This document shows, one piece after another, positions 20,810 to 25,688 of a stretch of DNA of 25,688 nucleotides; positions within the stretch are counted from its first letter, which is position 1; the number at the start of each line of letters is the position of its first letter. A program made the position numbers and the translations under genes. The notes under the pieces were generated by a model, which was not told the DNA's origin, made no database searches, and was given only the letters and a program-made list of their open reading frames with translations. The DNA comes from a virus: positions 1-25,688 of the IMG/VR virus record IMGVR_UViG_3300025138_000312; one strand, given 5' to 3'.

Positions 20810-21501
20810 CACAGCAGCAACCCAAGACAAGACGTAAGACAACCTATAAAGGTGCAGATCAGAGGGTAACTTCTGGCCTCACCCCTAAGACCACTAAGCA
20901 AAAGGAGTTTATAGAGGCCCTTAAAGACCACACTCAGGTCTTTGTGTTAGGACCAGCAGGTACGGGTAAGACCTACATTACTGCCACAGTAGCTGCTGAC
21001 CTGTACACCACTAAGAGTATTGATAAGATTGTTATTACTAGGCCTCACGTAGCTGTAGGAAAAGACTTAGGGTATTTGCCAGGTTCTTTAGAAGAGAAGA
21101 CTTACCCTTGGGCCTTGCCAGTCTTAGACGTACTCATCAAACACTTAGGTAAGGGTACAGTGGAAACAGGTATTAAGTCTGGTAATATTGAAATGGCACC
21201 ACTGGCATTAATGAGAGGACGAAGCTTTGAGAACGCCTTTATCATAGTTGACGAGACTCAGAACATAACCACCCACGAACTTAAGATGTTACTAACTAGG
21301 GTAGGGGAGAACTCTACTATCGTGCTTAACGGTGACGTCCAACAGTCGGACTTAAAGGAAGCAGATGGGTTGTCTAAGGTGATCCACCTAGCTAAGAAAT
21401 ACTTGTTGCCCGTATCAGTTATTGAGTTTGGGGTTGACGACATAGTGAGAAGTGATATATGTGCTCAATGGGTACGTGTTTTTATGAAGGAGAAGTTATG
21501 A
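20806..21501 (+). CDS. PhoH-like ATPase
   Basis: A GTG start at 20806 overlaps the previous stop (GTGA). The 231-residue protein has Walker A GPAGTGKT (residues 49-56), ITRPHV, Walker B IIVDETQN, and the LNGDVQQSD segment typical of PhoH-family P-loop ATPases. The N-terminal 30 residues are basic (TRRKTTYKGADQR). PhoH-like genes are common in marine phages; the host gene belongs to the phosphate regulon in some bacteria, and an RNA helicase/RNase partner role is proposed elsewhere. Function in phage is unsettled. It is coupled to the next gene by an ATGA overlap. Confidence 0.9.
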   Translation: MTQQQPKTRRKTTYKGADQRVTSGLTPKTTKQKEFIEALKDHTQVFVLGPAGTGKTYITATVAADLYTTKSIDKIVITRPHVAVGKDLGYLPGSLEEKTYPWALPVLDVLIKHLGKGTVETGIKSGNIEMAPLALMRGRSFENAFIIVDETQNITTHELKMLLTRVGENSTIVLNGDVQQSDLKEADGLSKVIHLAKKYLLPVSVIEFGVDDIVRSDICAQWVRVFMKEKL

Positions 21502-21722
21502 TATACGTGTACGTTGTGATACTCAGCATGTGGGAGGACGGGGTACCTGTCTACTCGGTGAGAGCCCCTAATGCGGTGTATAAGACGGAAGAGAGGTGCC
21601 AAGCAGTGAGAGAGTTAAATATGCTATATCTGCTTGAGACTTCACCAAGCCCTACAGCAGAGTTTCGTAGTCTTTGCGTAGGGATGCAGTTTCAGAACCA
21701 GAAGCCTAAAGGAGACTTGTGA
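21498..21722 (+). CDS. Hypothetical protein, 74 aa
   Basis: I choose the ATG at 21498, preceded by AAGGAGAAGTT and overlapping the PhoH stop; the frame is open further upstream inside PhoH. The product begins MIYVYVVILSMWEDGVPVYS, possibly a beta strand rather than a membrane segment, followed by a helical part (TEERCQAVRELNMLYLL) and a Pro-rich, basic end. Two or three cysteines are present. No family is recognised. The end overlaps the DUF3310 start. Confidence 0.6.
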   Translation: MIYVYVVILSMWEDGVPVYSVRAPNAVYKTEERCQAVRELNMLYLLETSPSPTAEFRSLCVGMQFQNQKPKGDL

Positions 21723-21973
21723 TGGCTAAGTGGAAAGAGATGATCAGTGACTTTGACAGTGACATGGTTAATCACCCGCCCCACTACGGGACAGGTTCCA
21801 TTGAATGTATTGAATACATCGAAGACTTCTTAACCGAAGAGGAGTACATCGGGTACCTACGTGGGAATATCGCCAAGTACTTACACCGATGGCGATACAA
21901 GAATGGCATAGAAGACCTGAAGAAAGCCCAGTGGTATGGGAACAGGTTGATGAAGGTGGTGGAAGATGCCTGA
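21722..21973 (+). CDS. DUF3310 protein, 83 aa
   Basis: The product contains MVNHPPHYGTGSIECIEYIE, then LRGNIAKYLHRWRYKNG, then IEDLKKAQWYGNRLM, which is the DUF3310 pattern (VNHPxHY, GNxxKYxxR, DLxKAxWY) of small phage proteins, sometimes annotated as nucleotide kinase-like. Biochemical role is not firmly established. The start may be GTG at 21719 or ATG at 21722; AGGAG sits 8 bases before the ATG, and TGATG overlaps the previous stop, so ATG is preferred. The C-terminus overlaps the next gene. Confidence 0.8.
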   Translation: MAKWKEMISDFDSDMVNHPPHYGTGSIECIEYIEDFLTEEEYIGYLRGNIAKYLHRWRYKNGIEDLKKAQWYGNRLMKVVEDA

Positions 21974-22121
21974 TGTTGTGTCCATCATACTGGTAGTTCA
22001 AACACTACTGATCCTTTGGTTAGCAGGAAAGGTAGACAGGCTAGAGAAAGACATAGACTTTAAGATGAAGGTTCCCATGTATGCTCTCTTTAGGCACTTA
22101 GACGAAGAGCACGGAAAATAA
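21966..22121 (+). CDS. Small membrane protein, 51 aa
   Basis: ATG at 21966 inside the end of DUF3310 opens a 51-codon frame. An N-terminal transmembrane helix (VVSIILVVQTLLILWLAG) is followed by a charged, coiled-coil-like part (KVDRLEKDIDFKMK) and ends HLDEEHGK. Topology is probably N-out, C-in. Last gene of the plus operon, ending 2 bp before the terminator stem. It might be a late-timed membrane factor; no family is recognised. Confidence 0.6.
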   Translation: MPDVVSIILVVQTLLILWLAGKVDRLEKDIDFKMKVPMYALFRHLDEEHGK

Positions 22122-22123
22122 AA

Positions 22124-22159
22124 AAAGCCCCCGTATCCTTAATTGGACGCAGGGGCTTT
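22124..22159. terminator. Bidirectional intrinsic terminator between convergent operons
   Basis: AAAGCCCC (22124-22131) pairs perfectly with GGGGCTTT (22152-22159); an inner TCC/GGA pairing around TTAATT extends the stem. An A-run before the left arm gives a T-run on the minus strand, and TTTACTTT follows on the plus strand. It ends the replication operon (plus) and the lysis block (minus), which meet here. Confidence 0.85.
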
Positions 22160-22169
22160 ACTTTGTGTA

Positions 22170-22301
22170 TCACTTTTTGTTATTAGTCTTGGAGATTAAA
22201 TCTGCTTGTTGTTTAATTAGTTGTTGCTGCCTCTCTAGATCAAGGTATTGCTTGTCTAGCTCTGATATTTGCGGGAACTCTAATACGCTACCGCTTTCCA
22301 A
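22170..22301 (-). CDS. Possible small coiled-coil protein, 43 aa, TTG start
   Basis: A frame opening at a TTG at 22301 runs 43 codons to a TGA just before the terminator. It would read ESGSVLEFPQ after the start, then ISELDKQYLDLERQQQLIKQ and finish LISKTNNKK: one very Gln- and charge-rich helix. It overlaps the holin end by 14 bp. No ATG or strong ribosome site is present, which lowers confidence; without it the 116 bp up to the terminator would be an untranslated end. The helical composition is far from random, so I keep it as a candidate. Confidence 0.35.
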   Translation of the reverse strand: MESGSVLEFPQISELDKQYLDLERQQQLIKQQADLISKTNNKK

Positions 22302-22641
22302 AGAACTTACTCACAGATCTCATACCTATACTGGCACTAACGATACCACCTAAGGCAATCTGATACCACTGAGGCATAACTTCAAGTGCAGCAAAACCTC
22401 GGGCTACTATGTCGTTGCCCCAGTCTCCACAGAACGCAAGTATGAGAGGGATACTGAACAGTAGGGTGATCCATTCGTCCTTCCAACTGTTCTCAGTAGC
22501 TTTCATAGCTTCTATGTCCCAGTCAATCTCGCCTGTAAGCTGCTTCTTCTTTATCTCAGCTTCGGTTAGCTTGACCTGAGTCTTACCATCTATGATGCTT
22601 GTAGCAAGCCCTGTAAGGCTATTAATAATAGAACCAATCAT
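22288..22641 (-). CDS. Holin, 3TM type (gene-transfer-release family)
   Basis: Holins open the inner membrane to end infection. The 117-residue protein has a hydrophobic N-terminal segment (MIGSIINSLTGLATSIIDGK), a charged middle (TEAEIKKKQLTGEIDWDIEA), the characteristic SWKDEWITLLFSIPLILAFC membrane segment, and a C-terminal hydrophobic segment (YQIALGGIVSASIGMRS) ending KFFGKR. This matches the 3TM holin family first named in the Rhodobacter gene transfer agent. It overlaps the upstream gene by 4 bp (ATGA) and lies with other lysis genes next to an M15 endolysin. Confidence 0.75.
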   Translation of the reverse strand: MIGSIINSLTGLATSIIDGKTQVKLTEAEIKKKQLTGEIDWDIEAMKATENSWKDEWITLLFSIPLILAFCGDWGNDIVARGFAALEVMPQWYQIALGGIVSASIGMRSVSKFFGKR

Positions 22642-22844
22642 TTTTCATGTCCTAACCATACAGCAAAGGCTCCGGTCATAGCACCTGTCACAGTAGCTGT
22701 CAGAGCAGTGGCCTGTGAGGTCATAGCATCAGGTGGTAGGTGCATAAACCAGAACAGTACTTCGATGTACATGTATGTCATAACCATCATCATAATACGG
22801 GGAAGTATCTTCCAGTGTAAAAGTCTTTCCATAGTCACGGTCAT
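22638..22844 (-). CDS. Two-span membrane protein, 68 aa
   Basis: The product begins MTVTMERLLHWKILPRIMMM, with one transmembrane segment (IMMMVMTYMYIEVLFWFMHL) and a second (ATVTGAMTGAFAVWLG) separated by a short loop, ending HEK. PxxMTxx-type sequences ending TGAFAVWxGHE are familiar from marine phage lysis cassettes. It could be a second holin, an antiholin or a holin regulator. Its start touches the stop of the upstream secreted protein and it is coupled (ATGA) to the holin. Confidence 0.65.
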   Translation of the reverse strand: MTVTMERLLHWKILPRIMMMVMTYMYIEVLFWFMHLPPDAMTSQATALTATVTGAMTGAFAVWLGHEK

Positions 22845-23144
22845 TCATCGTCCTTTCAATCCGTCTATAATTTCTTGTGCAGAAGGTCTACGTTTCTTAA
22901 AGTCGTATACACATTCAAAACTCTGAGGGCATTGTCTGTAAGCAGCCCCATACTCATACTTAGGTATCAAAGGTGTAGGAAAGAACGTAGCAGAAGACCC
23001 GTTAGGTCCACGATACCAGCACTGCTGTACACCCATTATGCTAATACGTTTCCACAGCTTACAAATAACCATCTTAGGTTCTTTAGCCTCCGACACCCCC
23101 ACAGTGAAAATTAAGAGTGCCGACAACAATAATGTTTTTACCAC
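22845..23144 (-). CDS. Secreted cysteine-containing protein, 99 aa
   Basis: The product has a clear signal peptide (MVKTLLLSALLIFTVGVSEA, cleavage probably after SEA), followed by a periplasmic domain with four cysteines (VICKLWKR, QQCWYRG, YRQCPQSFECVYD) able to form two disulfides, and a basic end KRRPSAQEIIDGLKGR. No lipobox is visible, so it is not an Rz1-type lipoprotein. Its place in the lysis block suggests a periplasmic role in cell-wall or outer-membrane disruption; not recognised further. Confidence 0.6.
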   Translation of the reverse strand: MVKTLLLSALLIFTVGVSEAKEPKMVICKLWKRISIMGVQQCWYRGPNGSSATFFPTPLIPKYEYGAAYRQCPQSFECVYDFKKRRPSAQEIIDGLKGR

Positions 23145-23620
23145 GAACCTGTACCTAACCCAATTAAATATACCCCACCAAAGACAACAAAGATAATTCC
23201 TATAGACAGTACAAACAAAGCTATGTTATTGATGATCTCTTTCTTAGCTTCCATAGCCTTGTAGACAGTCTCTTCACGTTCTTTTCTGATCTGCCTTCTT
23301 AACTTAATCATTTCGTCCCAAGTATTAGGACCAAAACGCATATTCAAAAGAAACATCAACTCTTTTTGTTGAGCCGCTAGTTTTTTCTTATGCACGATTA
23401 TTTCAAAGGCTTCCTTTTCTATACTGTCGGCAGACGTTAGCTTTTGTATAGTCGAAGGGGCCTTTCTTTGTTGTTCCGCTTTATGAAGATCAGAGGCGGC
23501 TCCGAACCATTCCCCTAGCTGCCCCATAACGTCTTCTATCTCTCTGCCATGTTGCACTAGCTTCTTAGTCATAGTGAAGGCAGCAGTACAGGCTGATATA
23601 GCCGTTATGGGGTCTAGCAT
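23138..23620 (-). CDS. C-terminally anchored coiled-coil membrane protein, 160 aa
   Basis: The product begins MLDPITAISACTAAFTMTKK and has a long charged, helical middle (EKEAFEIIVHKKKLAAQQKE, LRRQIRKEREETVYKAMEAK) followed by a transmembrane helix (NIALFVLSIGIIFVVFGGVY) and a short Gly-rich end. Domain order, coiled coil then C-terminal anchor, and the LxxCTAAFTxxKxxxQ start are seen in several marine phage genomes next to lysis genes. A role as spanin-like or virion-associated membrane protein is possible, not established. Overlaps the genes on both sides. Confidence 0.6.
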   Translation of the reverse strand: MLDPITAISACTAAFTMTKKLVQHGREIEDVMGQLGEWFGAASDLHKAEQQRKAPSTIQKLTSADSIEKEAFEIIVHKKKLAAQQKELMFLLNMRFGPNTWDEMIKLRRQIRKEREETVYKAMEAKKEIINNIALFVLSIGIIFVVFGGVYLIGLGTGSW

Positions 23621-23871
23621 TAGTCTCTCTCCATTACCTCAAGCATCCTTTCAAGGGACTCTTTAATTCCCTTTATGTTCTCTTCTATCTTACCTAACTG
23701 TACGGCTTGGGTAACTGAGGATGTTTCAACAGCCTTAACATCAGCACTTATTCTAACTATAGACGACGAGTTAGCATCTACATCTGCCCTCATCTGTGAT
23801 ATACTCCAAACTATCATTGCAGCTTGTAGTACTAAGGCAAACAATAAACTTGCCGATATATTTTTACCCAT
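23620..23871 (-). CDS. Small membrane-anchored coiled-coil protein, 83 aa
   Basis: I choose the ATG at 23871 rather than the in-frame codon at 23901, because GAAGAAGAG lies at a usable distance and the product then begins with a normal membrane anchor (MGKNISASLLFALVLQAAMI). The rest is a coiled coil (VETSSVTQAVQLGKIEENIK, GIKESLERMLEVME). It looks like a small Rz/i-spanin-like or holin-associated protein: N-terminal transmembrane helix with a periplasmic coil. Its stop and the next start share a base. With the secreted protein downstream it could form a spanin-type pair, an inference. Confidence 0.55.
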   Translation of the reverse strand: MGKNISASLLFALVLQAAMIVWSISQMRADVDANSSSIVRISADVKAVETSSVTQAVQLGKIEENIKGIKESLERMLEVMERD

Positions 23872-23893
23872 TACAAAGCACTCTTCTTCCCCC

Positions 23894-24274
23894 CTAGTCA
23901 CAGGGGTAGGCTTTCCAATCTAACTGAAAATGAGGACCATCTGGGAACTTCTTCCAATCGCCACCCCAAACAATTTTAATATCTAACTCCTCCGCTGCCT
24001 TCTTCATTGCATCACCAATAGGGTAGAACTCGTCCCACTCCCATGATACAGGATAAGGCACAACATCTACTGCATGTCCTGTCAGGTGACGAGACTTAAG
24101 TGTAGTTGACTTGCCTGTCTTCTTAAGCATACGCTGACGTTCAATATTACGAACACCTTCAGTTACACTAAAGTCCTTTTCACTAATCTCTAATGCTCTT
24201 GTGACAACAGCAACCATATCAGGATGTACCCCAGACAAGTTCTGCTTACTTCGTAGTCCTAGTTTGTATCCCAT
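23894..24274 (-). CDS. Endolysin, peptidase M15 (D-Ala/L-Ala-D-Glu type)
   Basis: Cuts peptidoglycan cross-links or stem peptides. The 126-residue protein has the zinc motif SRHLTGHAVD (H63, D70) and DGPHFQL (H115), the signature SxHxxGxAxD plus late His of the M15 family, with VRNIERQ and VWGGDWKKF as conserved neighbours (the Trp-Gly-Gly-Asp-Trp turn). No signal peptide, so it needs the holin for release. It is compact and full length. Start ATG follows TAAGGAGCAACC. Lies upstream of the membrane lysis proteins in the same direction. Confidence 0.9.
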   Translation of the reverse strand: MGYKLGLRSKQNLSGVHPDMVAVVTRALEISEKDFSVTEGVRNIERQRMLKKTGKSTTLKSRHLTGHAVDVVPYPVSWEWDEFYPIGDAMKKAAEELDIKIVWGGDWKKFPDGPHFQLDWKAYPCD

Positions 24275-24284
24275 TGGTTGCTCC

Positions 24285-24566
24285 TTAAGATGGTTTAGTG
24301 GGCCAAGTTATTGTGTTAGGGAATCCTTCTTGTGCAGGTACGTCCCTAAGAGAAGACCTATAGGAGACCCACTCAGATGACATTGTAAGGTCGCTAGAAG
24401 CCATCCAATCAGTTTCAGCTAACTTAACGTCTCGTTCCTCACGAACAGATACAGCAGCCCTTTCATTGGCTCCGTCAGCCCATGCTTGTTCTTCAGCATG
24501 CCTTGCAGTCTGTTCTTCAGAACTTAATTCAATAAGCTGTCCATTTACGTTTTTATAATTTGGCAT
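24285..24566 (-). CDS. Phage tail assembly chaperone (Phage_tail_APC type), 93 aa
   Basis: Such small proteins aid tail fibre assembly. The product starts MPNYKNVNGQLIELSSEEQT, has an Ala/Glu-rich helix (EEQAWADGANERAAVSVREE) and ends with the family's signature: LAETDWMASSDLTMSSEWVS, YRSSLRDVPAQEGFP and ITWPTKP. It lies just downstream (leftward) of the tail fibre gene, the normal place for a chaperone. A second copy of its C-terminal half starts before the fibre gene at 25549, so the fibre is flanked by both. Confidence 0.8.
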   Translation of the reverse strand: MPNYKNVNGQLIELSSEEQTARHAEEQAWADGANERAAVSVREERDVKLAETDWMASSDLTMSSEWVSYRSSLRDVPAQEGFPNTITWPTKPS

Positions 24567-24576
24567 ATCAATTTCC

Positions 24577-25536
24577 TTATGAATTTTTGAAGCCGTAGCA
24601 AGTTATTGTGCCAGATTTATAATTACCACTGCTGGTTTTAAACCGAACGGCATCAACATCAGTTTGGCTTACCCGAGCGCCAAATCTTAGTTCTGAGTTA
24701 GGCACGTTTGTGTTGTTAAAGCCCGTCAAAAAGCTGTTGAATATTGTGTACTGTGCTAAGTGTGGCCCATAACAGTATACTACACCACTTGTGCCACCGT
24801 CAGTATCGGCATTGCCTGTGTTGTCCTTAATTTGCATGTATCCAGCATTACCGCCGTTGGCACCAACAGCACCATGCTTATAATCAGTTCCTCCAGCGTC
24901 AAAACTTGACTGACCATTCCTTCTGATTTGCATGTGAAAATTTTGAACGTCAGTCATCGGTTTTACATTCTGCAAGAAAAACACATAGTTGTCATAAGAG
25001 CCTGCATCACCACTCAAATCAAAATCAACATACGTCACATTATTTATATCAACTGATTCAATGAAGCCTGTACCACCACCGCCAGCAGCAGCAGCCCACG
25101 AAATATCTGTACCATCTGAGGTAAGAACCGTTCCAGCACTACCCTTAGCTAGTCTTGCAGTAGCACCAGAGGCGTTGCCATAGACCAGAGAGCCTCTAGT
25201 TAGGTCATTTAGAGTATTAATCTCATCAGCACTAGCTAGTATTGCTGTAGAACCAAGAGTTAGCCCCTGCGTAGTAATAGAGACAACATTAGCACCAGCA
25301 GCATCTAAAGTAGCTATGACTGTCCAACCTGTACCAGCAGTGTTTCTAATCTTAAGCTGGTAGTTAGTTGTGTCGTACCACCACTGATGGCCCCTGTCCG
25401 TAACTGGGTTCGTTGTAGGGATAGCAGGCTCAGTAGCACCAGAAGAGTTAGTTGCGATAGCTTGAAGAGCGGCGTTAATGTCAGCCCTAGTTTGGGGGAA
25501 GAACTGGTTATCTATAATAAAGTCGTGCTGGCTCAT
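24577..25536 (-). CDS. Tail fibre / receptor-binding protein, 319 aa
   Basis: The product begins MSQHDFIIDNQFFPQTRADI and has the NAALQAIATNSSGATEP segment and a WWYDTTNYQLKIRNTAGTGW repeat seen in tail fibres of marine phages. A middle region of Gly/Thr-rich strands (ITTQGLTLGSTAILASADEI, GSAGTVLTSDGTDISWAAAA) suits a trimeric shaft, and a C-terminal beta-rich tip (YDNYVFFLQNVKP, RRNGQSSFDAGG) is probably the receptor-binding domain. It lies between two tail-assembly chaperone copies, suggesting a fibre module. Host receptor cannot be predicted. Start at the ATG at 25536 after AAGGAGCGTAAGAC. Confidence 0.8.
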   Translation of the reverse strand: MSQHDFIIDNQFFPQTRADINAALQAIATNSSGATEPAIPTTNPVTDRGHQWWYDTTNYQLKIRNTAGTGWTVIATLDAAGANVVSITTQGLTLGSTAILASADEINTLNDLTRGSLVYGNASGATARLAKGSAGTVLTSDGTDISWAAAAGGGGTGFIESVDINNVTYVDFDLSGDAGSYDNYVFFLQNVKPMTDVQNFHMQIRRNGQSSFDAGGTDYKHGAVGANGGNAGYMQIKDNTGNADTDGGTSGVVYCYGPHLAQYTIFNSFLTGFNNTNVPNSELRFGARVSQTDVDAVRFKTSSGNYKSGTITCYGFKNS

Positions 25537-25548
25537 GTCTTACGCTCC

Positions 25549-25688
25549 TTATTCTGGTTTAGTGGGCCATGTTATTGTGCTTGGGAAACCTGCTTGGGCG
25601 GGTATGTCCCTAAGAGAAGACCTATAGGAGACCCACTCAGATGACATGGTAAGGTCGCTAGAGGCCATCCAATCAGTTTCAGCTAACT
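25549..25688 (-). CDS. Second tail assembly chaperone copy, C-terminal part (truncated by window edge)
   Basis: Reading leftward into the window, 46 codons are seen, ending at a TAA at 25549-25551. The product reads LAETDWMASSDLTMSSEWVS, YRSSLRDIPAQAGFP and STITWPTKPE: the same Phage_tail_APC end as the gene at 24285-24566, with only a few changes (V to I, E to A, N to S, S to E at the end). At DNA level the stretch from about 25607 to 25688 matches 24339-24420 almost base for base. Either a recent duplication or gene conversion. The N-terminus is outside the window, so it may serve an upstream fibre gene. Confidence 0.85.
   Translation of the reverse strand, partial: LAETDWMASSDLTMSSEWVSYRSSLRDIPAQAGFPSTITWPTKPE

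Noticed and set aside
1-25688. tRNA genes, integrase, transposase, phage RNA polymerase
   Set aside because: I looked for TTCGA-type T-loops with flanking stems and for the relevant protein motifs and saw none; a tRNA scan would settle the first point.

Overview
The window looks like a contiguous piece of a tailed double-stranded DNA phage genome. It is most likely a lytic marine phage of an alphaproteobacterium, with a roseobacter-type host as the best guess. The phage assignment rests on terminase, portal, endolysin, holin, tail fibre and a T7-like replication set. The host guess is inference. It rests on a phage-borne DUF1127 protein, a 3TM holin of the gene-transfer-agent type, and the combination of ThyX, cobalamin-dependent (class II) ribonucleotide reductase and PhoH known from roseophages such as SIO1. 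No integrase, lysogeny repressor, phage RNA polymerase or tRNA gene was found. DNA polymerase A has Tyr at the position equivalent to E. coli Pol I residue 762, as T7 does, which also fits a virulent lifestyle.

Layout. (1) 1-4057, minus strand: packaging and structural genes (terminase small, terminase large, DUF935-like portal, a structural protein, and a tail-type protein cut by the window edge). (2) 4058-5283, minus strand: a control stretch with two near-identical TTGACA promoters and three small genes of unknown function, one a 30-residue membrane peptide. (3) 5284-6467: about 1.2 kb of non-coding DNA between the leftward and rightward transcription units, dense with repeats: three 48-bp direct repeats, seven copies of a CCCCTACCRTGGGAA motif, and three TTGTGATCACAA palindromes exactly 22 bp apart. 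(4) 6468-10056, plus strand: an accessory early block with a zinc-cluster protein, an M20/M28-type metallopeptidase, small proteins, and a GC-rich hairpin-filled gap. (5) 10057-10378: a second repeat region carrying the same CCGTGGGAATT family plus a 12/24-bp tandem repeat. (6) 10379-11561, plus: small proteins and ThyX. (7) 11562-11767: an AT-rich control region sharing a 24-bp dyad and a TTGTCAAGGGG promoter word with the region near 4.5 kb. (8) 11768-22121, plus: a tightly packed replication and nucleotide operon (primase-helicase, DNA polymerase A, SSB-like protein, 5' exonuclease, two PD-(D/E)XK-like nucleases, MazG-like, DUF1127, NrdJ, PhoH-like, DUF3310) with many 4-bp ATGA/GTGA overlaps. 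(9) A bidirectional terminator at 22124-22159. (10) 22170-25688, minus: lysis genes (holin, membrane and secreted proteins, M15 endolysin), then a tail fibre gene flanked on both sides by copies of a tail-assembly-chaperone gene.

How the parts fit. The right-hand minus block and the left-hand minus block read in the same direction and are probably joined through genes outside the window (capsid and most tail genes). The plus operon would remodel host nucleotides and replicate DNA. The repeat-rich 5.3-6.4, 10.1-10.4 and 11.6-11.8 kb regions each sit just upstream of a rightward gene block, so they look like the regulatory and/or origin elements that schedule the blocks. The best candidate for something undescribed is the 5.3-10.4 kb module: two related repeat clusters bracketing the zinc-cluster protein/peptidase pair and a structured GC-rich spacer.
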